Assembly (NCBI GenBank): GCA_013360395.1
Contig: JABWBQ010000001.1
Coordinates: 1 to 64,000 of the forward strand
Origin: Flavobacteriales bacterium
GTDB lineage: Bacteria; Bacteroidota; Bacteroidia; Flavobacteriales_F; PHOS-HE28
Reading direction: 5' to 3'
Length of the DNA: 64,000 nucleotides
Shown here in pieces: positions 44,676 to 53,991 of this stretch. Made by a program: the position numbers and the translations under genes. The notes under the pieces are model-generated. The model searched no databases. It had not been told where the DNA came from and saw only the letters and a list, made by a program, of their open reading frames with translations. Each line of letters opens with the position of its first letter. Position 1 is the first letter of the stretch.

Positions 44676-45839
44676 ATGCGCACCCGACCGACCCTGCCCC
44701 TCGTGCTTCCCCTGGTCCTGATCGCCTGCGGACAGGCTGGAGAGGACGAACGCCACGACGCCAGCGGAGCCGACGAGCTGGCCACACGCGTTTCGACGAT
44801 CACGGGCCGCGACGGCTACGCCACGAGCGGGCCGGATGGCGATGATGCCGCCATGCTGCACGGGAGCGACGATGCGGACGGCTATCGCACCCTCACGGTG
44901 AACAATCCCCAGTTCAACGTGCCGATGTTCCACCTGGACCTGCCCACCCGCTGGCCCGTGCGCACGGCGGCTTCCGGCGATTGGGAGGTGGATGGTGAGG
45001 GGCTGCGCGTGAAGCACATGGCCGGATCGAACTTCACCTATGCCTCCGGCCAGATGGCGGGTTTCTACCAGCAGTCGGGCATGCAGCTGCGCCCGGCCAT
45101 CCCCGCCGGCCAGGTGGTGATGGAGGACCTGGTGCCCCTGATGCGGCAGCAGGGCTTCGAGCTGGCAGGCCACCAGGACGCCCCCGCCGTGGCCCAGGCG
45201 GACCAGCGCGGGCTGGAGGGGCTCTACAGCGTGGGCCGCACGCGCAAGGTCTGCCAGGCGAACATCAGCGACTGGCGACGCGGGGAGGAACGCCTCGGCC
45301 TGGTGATGCACTGGTTCGCGATGGACGGCGGCGACCTGATGAACTGGGGCTACTACTTCACCGTGCTGGAAGCGGACCCCGCCCGCTACGAACGGGAGAA
45401 GGTGGCCCTGCTGCACGCGCTCGCCTCGGTCCGCTACGACCCGGCCTACTTCGCCGCCTATGCCCGCAGCGAGCAGCAGAAGGAGCAGCAGAGCTGGGCC
45501 GCGCACAACAGCCGGATGCAGGCCAACCAGGCCGCCTTCGACGCGCAACAGGCCGCGCACCGCGACCGCGTGAACAGCGTGAACGACGCGATCATGGGCA
45601 CCTGGCGCAACACCAGTTCCACCATGGACCGCATGCAGGAGGCGACCATCAACGGCATCCGCGGCGAGCAGAACGCGGTCGACCCCTACACCGGGGCCGC
45701 CATGAAGCTCCAGAGCGGCTACGACCGGTACTGGATCAACAGCAACGGCGAATACTTCGGCACCAACGACCCGACATACGACCCGAACGTGAACGCCGAC
45801 CACGTGGACCAGTGGCGCCAGGTGCCGACCGGACCGTAG
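44676..45839 (+). CDS. Lipoprotein of unknown function, 387 aa
   Basis: The start at ATG 44676 gives a lipobox VLIAC with the lipidated Cys near 18. The mature N-terminus is Asp/Gly-rich. A mixed alpha/beta region (MFHLDLPTRWPVRTAASGDW to YDPAYFAAYAR, about 90-265) is followed by a Gln/Ala-rich helix (about 270-320). The protein ends in a Tyr-rich part (YDRYWINSNGEYFGT). I recognise no family. It would sit in the outer membrane or periplasm. Confidence 0.6.
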   Translation: MRTRPTLPLVLPLVLIACGQAGEDERHDASGADELATRVSTITGRDGYATSGPDGDDAAMLHGSDDADGYRTLTVNNPQFNVPMFHLDLPTRWPVRTAASGDWEVDGEGLRVKHMAGSNFTYASGQMAGFYQQSGMQLRPAIPAGQVVMEDLVPLMRQQGFELAGHQDAPAVAQADQRGLEGLYSVGRTRKVCQANISDWRRGEERLGLVMHWFAMDGGDLMNWGYYFTVLEADPARYEREKVALLHALASVRYDPAYFAAYARSEQQKEQQSWAAHNSRMQANQAAFDAQQAAHRDRVNSVNDAIMGTWRNTSSTMDRMQEATINGIRGEQNAVDPYTGAAMKLQSGYDRYWINSNGEYFGTNDPTYDPNVNADHVDQWRQVPTGP

Positions 45840-45885
45840 GGCACCGACCGCGCGCTCGCTTCCAACAGCAATGTTGAGATAGCCT

Positions 45886-46227
45886 CTACGCCTTGCGTAC
45901 GTAGATGCTCTTCAACCCCATGGCCCCGAAGCCGTCGATCTTGCAATCGATGTCGTGCCCCGCGTTGCCCGCGCCGTCCACCAGCCGGATGTTCTTCACC
46001 TTGGTGCCCGCCTTCACCGGCTTGGGCATGCCCTTCACCGGCAGGTCCTTGATCACCACCACGTCGTCACCGTCCTGCAGCACGTTGCCGTTGGCATCCC
46101 GCACCTGCGCCGCCGCCTCCAGCTCCTCCGGGTTCCACTCATGGCCGCACGCACCGCACATCTGTGAGGTGCCGGTGGGATAGGTGATCGTCGACGCGCA
46201 CTCGGGGCACTTGGGGTTCTCGCTCAT
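45886..46227 (-). CDS. phnA: PhnA/YjdM family zinc-ribbon protein
   Basis: A 113-residue protein with an N-terminal zinc ribbon (PKCPECAST, MCGACGHEW) and the PhnA fold (DGDDVVVIKDLPVKG, GFGAMGLKSIYVRK). Despite its name in phosphonate loci, the family's role is not established. The ATG lies just after a perfect minus-strand TACCTTTG box. Confidence 0.93.
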   Translation of the reverse strand: MSENPKCPECASTITYPTGTSQMCGACGHEWNPEELEAAAQVRDANGNVLQDGDDVVVIKDLPVKGMPKPVKAGTKVKNIRLVDGAGNAGHDIDCKIDGFGAMGLKSIYVRKA

Positions 46228-46235
46228 GATGCGGG

Positions 46236-46243
46236 CAAAGGTA
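46236..46243 (-). promoter_or_regulatory. -7 box of the PhnA gene
   Basis: Minus-strand TACCTTTG, an exact TAnnTTTG, 8 bp before the ATG at 46227. Confidence 0.6.
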
Positions 46244-46311
46244 GCCGGGCCGGCCGGGCCGACGCGCTCCGCGACCGGCACCACCTGTTGTGCAGGTCCA
46301 GGCCCCCGGCC

Positions 46312-46319
46312 TACCTTTC
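46312..46319 (+). promoter_or_regulatory. -7 box of the membrane-protein gene
   Basis: TACCTTTC, one base off TAnnTTTG, 16 bp before ATG 46336. Confidence 0.4.
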
Positions 46320-46335
46320 CCGGAAAGACCACCGC

Positions 46336-46767
46336 ATGCATCCCCTTCTCCGCAACAGCCTGGCCGTGGTCGCCGGCATCCTCCTGGGCAGCCTGGTCAA
46401 CATGGGCCTGATCCTGCTGGGCGGTACGCTGCTGCCCCCACCACCCGGTGTGGATGTGAACGATGTGGCCAGCATCAACGCCCATATCGGCGAATACAGC
46501 GTCGCCCAGATGATGGTCCCCTTCCTGGCCCATGCCCTCGGCACGTTGATCGGCGCGTTCACCACCGCCCGGATCGCCGCCTCCTGGAAGCTGACGCTGG
46601 CCCTGACGATCGGCGTGTTCTTCCTGCTCGGCGGCGTCATGGCGGCCCGGATGATCCCGGATGGTCCGCTCTGGTTCACCGCGCTCGACCTGGGCGTGGC
46701 CTACCTGCCCATGGCCTGGCTGGGGCACCGGCTGGCGACCGGAAAGAGCGGCATCCATCGAACATGA
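46336..46767 (+). CDS. Four-helix membrane protein, 143 aa
   Basis: A small integral membrane protein with four hydrophobic helices (about 8-30, 60-78, 85-103 and 108-130). The first loop contains PPPPGVDVNDVASINAHIG. I know similar uncharacterised proteins in Bacteroidota but no function. It shares a short intergenic region with the divergent PhnA gene. Confidence 0.7.
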   Translation: MHPLLRNSLAVVAGILLGSLVNMGLILLGGTLLPPPPGVDVNDVASINAHIGEYSVAQMMVPFLAHALGTLIGAFTTARIAASWKLTLALTIGVFFLLGGVMAARMIPDGPLWFTALDLGVAYLPMAWLGHRLATGKSGIHRT

Positions 46768-46822
46768 CCACTTCCGTCGCATCTTCGCGGTGGGCCGACC
46801 CACCGCCCTCCCACGCAGCACG

Positions 46823-47203
46823 ATGAAAAACACGATACACCTCGACGAGAAGCTGGAAGGATCCAGCCCCTTCACGGCCGCCGTGGAGGCCAATGGCTTT
46901 GTCTTCATCAGCGGCCAGATCGCGTCCGTGAAGGGCACCCGCACGGTGCTCACGGACAACATCACCAAGGAGGCCGAGCAGGTGATGGCCAACATCGGCG
47001 AGATCCTCGCCGCCGCCGGCCTCGGGTTCGACGACCTGGTGAAGTGCACCATCTACCTCACCAACCTGCAGTACTACACGGCCGTGAGCGCCGTGTACCA
47101 GGCCTGCTTCAAGGGCAAGCCGCCCGCCCGCGAAACCGTGGGTGTGAAGGAGCTGCCCCGGGGCGCCAATGTGGAGATCAGCGGCATCGCCGTGAAGCGA
47201 TGA
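46823..47203 (+). CDS. ridA: RidA family imine/enamine deaminase
   Basis: A 126-residue RidA/YjgF protein, the usual length. It shows GFVFISGQIA, AEQVMANIGEILAAAG, KCTIYLTN and the catalytic-arginine region PPARETVGVKELPRGANVEI. RidA hydrolyses reactive 2-aminoacrylate-type enamines made by PLP enzymes. The start is ATG 46823. Confidence 0.92.
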   Translation: MKNTIHLDEKLEGSSPFTAAVEANGFVFISGQIASVKGTRTVLTDNITKEAEQVMANIGEILAAAGLGFDDLVKCTIYLTNLQYYTAVSAVYQACFKGKPPARETVGVKELPRGANVEISGIAVKR

Positions 47204-47278
47204 CCCCGTCCGGTCCGCGCCACCCGTAGCCGGTGACGCTTTGCCTTGCCGATATTCACGGTCCGAGGAATACGCACC

Positions 47279-48952
47279 ATGCCCCGTGCCCCGAAGCGCA
47301 CACGCCTGCTTTGGTCCCTCCTGGTGACGGCCGGACTGCTCGCCCTGGCGGTCTGGGCGGTCCATCGTTGGGCGCGCCAGGCCTTGGAGATCGTGGCCGA
47401 GCGGGCCGCGCACCAGCGCTATGAAGTGGCCTTCAGCGATGTGGACATCACCTTGTTCCCGCAGGGGATCCGGATCGATGGCCTCCGGATCAAGCCTGGT
47501 GCGGCCGCGTTGGCCAATGGCTCGTCGACGGTCGCGGTGAGCGCCAGCCGGGTCGAGCTGGATGATGTGGACCTCCTCGCCTTGATCCGGTCGAAGGCGT
47601 TGAAGGTCGGCACCGTGCGCATCGTCGCTCCGGAGGTGGACCACGCCCACGGCACGCGGGCAAAGCACCGACCGGAAGCCAAGGACACCACCGATGCCGC
47701 CCAGCTGCCGGAGAAGCTCGCCTTCCTGCGTGTGGACACCCTGTTGATCATCAACGCCAAGGGCAGCACACGGGACCTGAGCGGCGTGCACCCGAATGCC
47801 TCCGTGGCCGGTCTGGACATCCGGCTCACCGGCATCCGCATGGCGCCGGGACAGGAAGGACGGCCCTCGGTGCATCTGTCCTCGGGCGAACTCGCCATCC
47901 GCGGCGCGGAAGCCCGCATGGCTCCGTTCTACACCGCGCACATCGACTCGGCCCGGGCCCGCTATCCGCAGAACACCATGCGGATCCACGGCTTCAAGCT
48001 CACGGCCGATGTGGGACCGGACCGCTACCACCAGGTGAAGGACGCGCCGCGCGAGCTTTACGGGGTGCGCGTGGACAGCATCCGCGTGGACGGTTCCGAC
48101 CTGGGCGCCCGGTTGGAGCACGGCATGGTCACCGCCCATGAATGCATCGTCTCCGGGTTGCGGCTGGACATCCACCATGACCGGTCCGTGCCGGACAGAC
48201 ACCGGCCGCGGTCCCCCCTGCCTGCCGAACGGATCCACCACGCACGGGTGCCGATCGACATCGGCAAGGTGCAGGTCCGCGATGGGCGGGTCACCTACCA
48301 TGAACGGCTGAAACAGGGGGATGCCTACGGTTCGGTGAGCTTCACGGGGATCAATGTTGTGATGGCCGGCCTGGGGAACATGCGCGCCGACAGCGTCACC
48401 GACCTGCTCGTCACCGGTCGGCTGCGCTTGTGGGATGCGGCACCCACCGAGGTCGAAGTGCGGCAGTCGCACGCCACCGCCGGCGCACGGATCTCCGCAC
48501 GCGTGCATCTCCGCGACCTGCCCGCACCGCGGATGGACCGCCTCACGGGCGAACTGATCAAGGTGAGCGCCACCGAAGGCCGCATCCATTCGGTCGACAT
48601 GCACATGGAGGGCAATGACGTCTCCGCGAAGGGCACCGTCCACATGAACTACGAGGGTCTGAAGCTCAAGCTGGAGCCCACGATGCGGCACGCCAAGATC
48701 CTCTCCGCGGTGGCGAACGTCGTGGTGCACAACAACAACATCCCGGGGCACCGGAACTACCGCACCGGGGAGGCCCGGGTGATGCGCAAGCAGGAGGCCT
48801 CGGTGTTCAACTACCTGTGGACCGTGTTGCGCGAGGGCATGCTTGACATCCTGCTGCCCGACATGGTGCTGAAGCGCATCCATCGGCAGCGCGAGCGGCT
48901 GCACCACGAACACGCCATGGAGGCCGCCAAGGCCGCGAAACGTTCCAAGTGA
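47279..48952 (+). CDS. AsmA-like/DUF748-type envelope protein
   Basis: A 557-residue protein with one N-terminal membrane helix (about 10-28). A long periplasmic region follows with AsmA-like beta-groove repeats (EVAFSDVDITLFPQGIRIDGL, KVGTVRIVAPEVD, GRVTYHERL, SARVHLRDLP). The C-terminus is basic and helical. AsmA-like proteins bridge the inner and outer membranes and are linked to lipid transport. ATG 47279 is preferred to 47246, which adds a non-hydrophobic lead. The gene is monocistronic, 75 bp after ridA. Confidence 0.7.
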   Translation: MPRAPKRTRLLWSLLVTAGLLALAVWAVHRWARQALEIVAERAAHQRYEVAFSDVDITLFPQGIRIDGLRIKPGAAALANGSSTVAVSASRVELDDVDLLALIRSKALKVGTVRIVAPEVDHAHGTRAKHRPEAKDTTDAAQLPEKLAFLRVDTLLIINAKGSTRDLSGVHPNASVAGLDIRLTGIRMAPGQEGRPSVHLSSGELAIRGAEARMAPFYTAHIDSARARYPQNTMRIHGFKLTADVGPDRYHQVKDAPRELYGVRVDSIRVDGSDLGARLEHGMVTAHECIVSGLRLDIHHDRSVPDRHRPRSPLPAERIHHARVPIDIGKVQVRDGRVTYHERLKQGDAYGSVSFTGINVVMAGLGNMRADSVTDLLVTGRLRLWDAAPTEVEVRQSHATAGARISARVHLRDLPAPRMDRLTGELIKVSATEGRIHSVDMHMEGNDVSAKGTVHMNYEGLKLKLEPTMRHAKILSAVANVVVHNNNIPGHRNYRTGEARVMRKQEASVFNYLWTVLREGMLDILLPDMVLKRIHRQRERLHHEHAMEAAKAAKRSK

Positions 48953-49288
48953 CGGGCCTCGCCAGCGGCGCGTACGCGCTGGTGTTCGCGAAGGCATCCT
49001 CCGCCTGGGAAGGGCTCATCGTGACCCGATGGGGCGCCCACCGTTCGTCCCGGTGACAGGACGTGTGTCACCTACGGGCAGCGTGGTGCGTCCCATGGGC
49101 GTCCTCATGCGGATGCCCCGAACTCGATCGTTCTCCGCCGTCCGCTTCGCATCCCGGGGAAACCCGGAGCACCTTGCCATCGCCACCGTCGCACGGCAGG
49201 TGTTGTGCGCCGCGGATGAGCGGAAGTACGGCCGAACCTCGCCGAAGGGGCCTTCCAGGAATGACCTCCGGACCCTCATCGCTCCACC
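48953..49288. other. 336-bp gene-free spacer
   Basis: No protein-like frame on either strand that I can support, and no hairpin of note. It presumably carries the promoter of the following T9SS gene, but I see no clear TAnnTTTG. Confidence 0.35.
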
Positions 49289-50329
49289 ATGCGCACCACA
49301 CTGACCCTTGCCGCTTCGATCGCACTGCTGTCCCTCCGGGCGCAATGTCCCTTCGATCCCACCATCCAACCCGACCCCGTGATCCTGTGCCCGGGCGGGA
49401 TCGAGGTGTTGACCACGCAGACCTATGCCAGCTACCAGTGGTACAAGGACGGACAGCCGGTCCCGGGCGCCGTCCAGCAGGGCCACGTGGTGAACGCCAA
49501 CACCGACGGCGGCTCCAGCTTCACCGTGGAATGCACCTTGGACGGATGCACCGAGATGTCGCCACCCGTACTGGTGGACGGCTGGGTCTTCCTGCTCCCG
49601 TTCGTGATGCATGAAGGCGATCCCTCCTACGGCATGGGGCCGAACGGCGAACTGCTGTTCTGCGAAGGCGACACCCTGATCCTGCGGCTCATGCCGCCCT
49701 ACGACACCAACATCCAGTGGACCGACGGCGGCATCCCGATCCCGGGCGCCACGGGACCCACCCTGGTGGTGACGGCGAACGGGTCGTATTCGGTGAGCGG
49801 CGCGCCGGCCATCTGTCCGAACTTCATCCAGCAACTGGGCGTCACCATCGCCACGGCATTCACCGTCCCCGCACAACCGGTCATCACGCTCAACGGCACC
49901 GACCTGTGCGCCAGCCCGCAGGGCCTCAGCTACCAATGGTATCTGGACGGACAGCCGGTCGGGGGCAACACCGTGTGCATCACCCCGACGCTCCCCGGCG
50001 ATTACACGGTGTTCGTGGACCAGGGCCTGCCCTGCCAGGTGCTTTCCGACCCTTACGGGATGAGCACCGGTGTCCCTGAACAGGATGATCGCGCGGAGGT
50101 GGTGATCTCGCCGAACCCGGCCAGCCACTCGGTGCGCTTCGCCTGGCCGGGCACAAGACCCGCCACATGGACCGTGGTCGATGCGGCCGGTCGGGCCGTC
50201 GTTTGGGGCGAGGTGAAGACGGTCCGGACCCAGGACATCGACGTGAGCCGCTGGCCCGTCGGCACCTACCTGCTGCGCACCGTGGACGCGAAGCAGGTGG
50301 ACGAACGGCCCTTCGTCGTGCATCGGTGA
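49289..50329 (+). CDS. Secreted Ig-like repeat protein with T9SS tail
   Basis: A 346-residue exported protein with a short signal peptide (MRTTLTLAASIALLSLRA). Three Ig-like modules are marked by repeated YQWYKDGQPVPGA, IQWTDGGIPIPGA and YQWYLDGQPVGG. The T9SS sorting domain starts at VVISPNPASHSVRF. Such proteins are usually surface adhesin-type or of unknown function in gliding Bacteroidota. Confidence 0.8.
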   Translation: MRTTLTLAASIALLSLRAQCPFDPTIQPDPVILCPGGIEVLTTQTYASYQWYKDGQPVPGAVQQGHVVNANTDGGSSFTVECTLDGCTEMSPPVLVDGWVFLLPFVMHEGDPSYGMGPNGELLFCEGDTLILRLMPPYDTNIQWTDGGIPIPGATGPTLVVTANGSYSVSGAPAICPNFIQQLGVTIATAFTVPAQPVITLNGTDLCASPQGLSYQWYLDGQPVGGNTVCITPTLPGDYTVFVDQGLPCQVLSDPYGMSTGVPEQDDRAEVVISPNPASHSVRFAWPGTRPATWTVVDAAGRAVVWGEVKTVRTQDIDVSRWPVGTYLLRTVDAKQVDERPFVVHR

Positions 50330-50417
50330 TCGCCCCATCCCGGGGCGGCAGCGCGGTGGACGCCAACGCGTTGCGGACAAGGCCCGGCACGTCGGCCGCC
50401 CTGCGTACGGGCGACCG

Positions 50418-51485
50418 TCAGGCGGCGGGCACTTCCAGCAACACCAGGCTGTGGTCCGTCCGCTGGAAATGATCCACCAGCAGGCCCCGCCGTAACGGGC
50501 CGGCCGGCCGCTCCCGCAACAGGGCCTCGGGCGGCAGATGCCCGGTGCGCATGCCCGACCAAAGCAGCCAGAGGCCGAAGGCGTTGGCGGTGAAGTATTC
50601 GCCGCAGAGATGCTTGAAGGCCGCGTGCCCGGCGTGCGGCAGCGCCTCCTCGACCGGCTTGTACGCGGCATCCTGGGGCCCATCGCCGTTGCGGCCGACC
50701 ATCAGCAGGTCGATGTCGCCCGCGGCGAGCCCGTTGCGGTCCAGGAAGGCCAGCACCCGGTCGCGCAGCGAGCCGGGACCTCCGCGAAAGCTGATGTCCA
50801 CATCCACCACGCGCACCGCGGACCCCGGGCCCGGGGTGTCGCCAAGCACGAAGAAGGCGGCGCCCTCCCCGCAGAGCGCCCCGCCATCGGTGGCCCGCAG
50901 CACTTCCAGGTTGGGCACGTCGTGCTGCTTCCAGATGCCGCTGCGGCGCTGCACCAGGTAGTAATCGGGGGTGATCGATTCGGCGCCGCCCACCAGCACC
51001 GTGCCCCTGCCCTCCAGCCCCACCTGGACCCAACCGTCGAGCAGGGCGCTGGTGAAGGAGATGCCGCGGTGCAGGTACGTGAAGTTGTAGCCGGTGCAGC
51101 GGGTCGCCAGGGCGATCTGCCCGGCGACGTTGTTGTGCGTGCTCTGGATGAAGGCCGTGGGGTTGGGCACGTCCTCGTTGTTGTGGAGCAGGGGCACGAA
51201 GAAGCGTTCGGTGCTCTCCATGCAACCCAGGCCGGTGCCCACGATGATGGCCTCCGGTGCGGCCCCGCCGGCCCGGTCCAGGGCGTTCAGCGCGGAGGCC
51301 AGCCCGATGCGGGCCACCTTCTCCATGCGCCGCCCGCGCACGGGGTCCACATACCGGCGCAGCTCGGGCACCACGGCTTTCAGCGGATGCCCGGCGTAGG
51401 CCGCCACGCGTTCCAGCCGGTCGGTGTCGAACACCGGCTGCGGCCCGATGGCCGAGGCTTCGCGGATGTACACCGGCCGCTTCAT
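50418..51485 (-). CDS. Ketosynthase-like chain-length factor (no active-site Cys)
   Basis: A 355-residue beta-ketoacyl-synthase-fold protein (ASALNALDRAGGAAPEAIIVG, AFIQSTHNNVAGQIAL, VLVGGAES). Where true ketosynthases have the nucleophilic Cys, this protein reads YLHRGISFTSAL with no Cys. That points to the chain-length-factor partner of a KS/CLF pair, as in type II PKS and aryl polyene loci. Its ATG overlaps the stop of the active ketosynthase gene by four bases. It is the last gene of the locus. Confidence 0.75.
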   Translation of the reverse strand: MKRPVYIREASAIGPQPVFDTDRLERVAAYAGHPLKAVVPELRRYVDPVRGRRMEKVARIGLASALNALDRAGGAAPEAIIVGTGLGCMESTERFFVPLLHNNEDVPNPTAFIQSTHNNVAGQIALATRCTGYNFTYLHRGISFTSALLDGWVQVGLEGRGTVLVGGAESITPDYYLVQRRSGIWKQHDVPNLEVLRATDGGALCGEGAAFFVLGDTPGPGSAVRVVDVDISFRGGPGSLRDRVLAFLDRNGLAAGDIDLLMVGRNGDGPQDAAYKPVEEALPHAGHAAFKHLCGEYFTANAFGLWLLWSGMRTGHLPPEALLRERPAGPLRRGLLVDHFQRTDHSLVLLEVPAA

Positions 51486-52699
51486 GGCATCGAGGCCGGT
51501 GCGCTCAGCACCAGGCTGGTGTTGTTGCCGCCGAAGCCGAAGGAACTGCTGAGCACATGGCGCACCGGCACGCCCCGCTCCGTGCGGGTCACGGGCACCA
51601 GCGCCGCTTCCTCCAGGGGCGTGCGCCAGCGCAGGTTGGCGAAGTGCACCCCATGGCGGATGGCCAGCACCGAATACACGGCCTCCACCGCACCCGCGGC
51701 CCCCAGGGTGTGACCGGTGAACGACTTGGTGCTGCTGAACGGCGGCACGGCACCGCCGAAGAGGCGGGCGAGGGCAATGCCCTCGGAGGCATCGTTGTTC
51801 AGGGTGCCTGTGCCGTGCACGTTGACGTAGCTGATGTCCTGCGGTGCGAGCCCCGCCATGGCCAGGGCCTGCCGCATGGCCTCGTAGGCACCCGTGCCGT
51901 CGGGGGACGAGGCCGTGGCGTGGAAGGCCTCGTTGGTGTTGGCATGGCCCCGCACCACGGCGAGCACCTCGGCACCGCGCGCCCGGGCATGGGCCTCGGT
52001 CTCCAGCACCAGGTAGGCGGCGGCCTCGCCCAGGTTGAGCCCGGCGCGGTCGCGGTCGAAGGGGCGGCAGGGCTCGTGGTCCAGGATCAACAGCGAGTTG
52101 AAGCCGTTGACGGTGAACTTGCACAGGGCATCCGTGCCCCCCACCACGGCCACGTCGGCCAGGCCGTGCCGCAACAGGCGATCGCCCAGCATCAGGGCGT
52201 TGGCGCTGCTGGAGCAGGCGGTGCTGAGGGTGGTCACCAGGTCGCGGAAGCCCAGCTCGGCGGCGATGCGCTGCGCGTGGTCACCGGGGTCGTGCGTGCC
52301 CAGGTACTGGGCCACCTCCTCGGGGATCTCCGGCAGGTAGAACCGGTCGTACACAGGCTCCGTCTTGTCGATGCCGCCGGCGGTGGTGGCCGATAGGAAG
52401 GCGGTGCGTTCCGCGGCGGGGTCGATGCCGGCCTGGGCCAGGGCCTCCTTGACGGCGCACAGGCCGAGCAGGGCGGTGCGGGTCCAGCTGCGCAGGCTCC
52501 GCGGCGCGGCCAGGGCACCGAGGGCCTCGTCGTCCAACGCCACCTCGGCCACGGGAATGGCGCCCCGATGGCGCGTGGGCAGGATGGTGATGGGGCCGAT
52601 GCCGGAGCGCTCCTCAAGCAGCGCGCGGAGGTTCTCCGCCACGTTGGTACCCAGGGCGCTGACCACGCCCATGCCGGTGATCGCCACGCGGTCGCTCAT
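51482..52699 (-). CDS. Beta-ketoacyl-ACP synthase (FabF-like) of the pigment locus
   Basis: A 405-residue condensing enzyme with a complete triad: Cys162 in STACSSSANAL, His295 in NVHGTGTLNND and His330 in KSFTGHTLGAAG. It also has the GFGGNN C-terminal loop. It would extend an ACP-bound polyene or acyl chain together with the Cys-less partner encoded next. ATG 52699 lies 2 bp from the stop of the ABC permease gene. ACP genes are not in this window. Confidence 0.92.
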   Translation of the reverse strand: MSDRVAITGMGVVSALGTNVAENLRALLEERSGIGPITILPTRHRGAIPVAEVALDDEALGALAAPRSLRSWTRTALLGLCAVKEALAQAGIDPAAERTAFLSATTAGGIDKTEPVYDRFYLPEIPEEVAQYLGTHDPGDHAQRIAAELGFRDLVTTLSTACSSSANALMLGDRLLRHGLADVAVVGGTDALCKFTVNGFNSLLILDHEPCRPFDRDRAGLNLGEAAAYLVLETEAHARARGAEVLAVVRGHANTNEAFHATASSPDGTGAYEAMRQALAMAGLAPQDISYVNVHGTGTLNNDASEGIALARLFGGAVPPFSSTKSFTGHTLGAAGAVEAVYSVLAIRHGVHFANLRWRTPLEEAALVPVTRTERGVPVRHVLSSSFGFGGNNTSLVLSAPASMP

Positions 52700-52701
52700 G
52701 T

Positions 52702-53988
52702 TCAACGCGAAGAAACGACCCGTTCGGCCACGACCGACAAAAGGAGGCACACCCCGGCGAAGAGGAGCAGCGGCACGAGGTGCACCGCCAGCTCCGCCAG
52801 GTCGCCCCGCCGCAGCAGCACGGTGTTGAAGGCCTCCATGCTCCAGTGCAGCGGCGAGAGGCGACCGACGGCCTGCATGGCCTGCGGCATGATGTACAGC
52901 GGCACCCAGATGCCGCCGATGGCGCTGAGGAGCACCACGGTGGTGCTGCCCAGGATGGCGGACTGCTGCTGGGTGCGGCACACCGAACCGATGAAGGTCC
53001 CGAAGGCGGTGGCCGCCAGACCGACGGTGAGCGCGGCGGCCAGCAGCAGCGGCAGCATCGCCGGTGGTCCGGGATCGAGGGCCTGCAGGCCCAACAGCGG
53101 GAGCAGCGCGAGCCCGGCGCCGAGCAACAGGACCAGCTGGGCCAGGCAGACGAGCAGGTAGGCCGCGATGCGGCCCACGATCCGTTCGGCCGCGCCACCG
53201 GGCATGGTGAGCAGGCGCACCATGCACCCCGAGGTCCGCTCCTTCACCATGTTGCCCGCCAGCAGCACCACGGTGAAGAACATGGCGAAGATGGTCCAGG
53301 CCGGTACGTTGTGGGCCGTGGAATCAGCCGCCACCCGGCCGCCGTGCAGCTCGCCCGCCGCCAGCTCCTGCGCCACCCCCACCAGCGGGCGTCGCAGGTC
53401 GAGGGCCGGCAGGGTGTCGCCGGTGAGGGCTTCGATCCGCGCGCGCATGTCGGCGAGCAACCGTTCGGAACCGATGCCGGCCAGGATGCGCTGCAGGCTG
53501 CCGCGCACGAGGTCGCGGAACATGTGCTTCACCGTGGGGTCCACCACCATGCGCACGCGGGCGCTGTCCGGCACGTTCGCCGCCGTGCTGTCCCCGGTGA
53601 GGGGGTCGAACAGCAGGGCCATGGCATGGGCCGAGCCTGCGGCGACCACTTCGCTGGCATTGGCGGGCACCACCACGCCCACCTGATGCCGCCCGCTGCG
53701 CACCCGGTCGCGGAGCTCCGCTTCGGAAAGCGATCGCCCGTCGGTGATGGTGAAGCTGCCGGTGGCCTCCAGCCCCTGGCGGATGGCCGCACCCACGGGC
53801 CCGTCGTCGAGGTCCTGGAACAGCACGCGCACCTGCCGGTCGCTGAAGTCCCTGAACGGGGCGTCCTGCACCACGGCCATCACGGTCACCAGCAGCAGGG
53901 GCATGGCGAACACGAGCAGCAGGCCCGTGCGGTCGCGCAGCAGCAGGAGCAGCTCCTTGTGGGCGTGTGCACGGATGCGCTGCAGCAT
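52702..53988 (-). CDS. ABC-2 type transporter permease
   Basis: A 428-residue permease with one N-terminal helix (about 22-40), a large external domain (about 45-230) and five further C-terminal helices, the NatB/YhaP topology. The VKERTSGCMVRLLTMPGG coupling segment is typical. It partners with the ATPase encoded 3 bp upstream. In the dialkylresorcinol locus such a pair is likely to move the pigment or its lipid precursor across the inner membrane; that is inference from context. Confidence 0.88.
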   Translation of the reverse strand: MLQRIRAHAHKELLLLLRDRTGLLLVFAMPLLLVTVMAVVQDAPFRDFSDRQVRVLFQDLDDGPVGAAIRQGLEATGSFTITDGRSLSEAELRDRVRSGRHQVGVVVPANASEVVAAGSAHAMALLFDPLTGDSTAANVPDSARVRMVVDPTVKHMFRDLVRGSLQRILAGIGSERLLADMRARIEALTGDTLPALDLRRPLVGVAQELAAGELHGGRVAADSTAHNVPAWTIFAMFFTVVLLAGNMVKERTSGCMVRLLTMPGGAAERIVGRIAAYLLVCLAQLVLLLGAGLALLPLLGLQALDPGPPAMLPLLLAAALTVGLAATAFGTFIGSVCRTQQQSAILGSTTVVLLSAIGGIWVPLYIMPQAMQAVGRLSPLHWSMEAFNTVLLRRGDLAELAVHLVPLLLFAGVCLLLSVVAERVVSSR

Positions 53989-53991
53989 GGG

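Noticed and set aside
50331-50347. CGCCCC/GGGGCG hairpin after the Ig-like T9SS gene
   Set aside because: The stem is only 6 bp and no T-run follows, so a terminator call is not supported.
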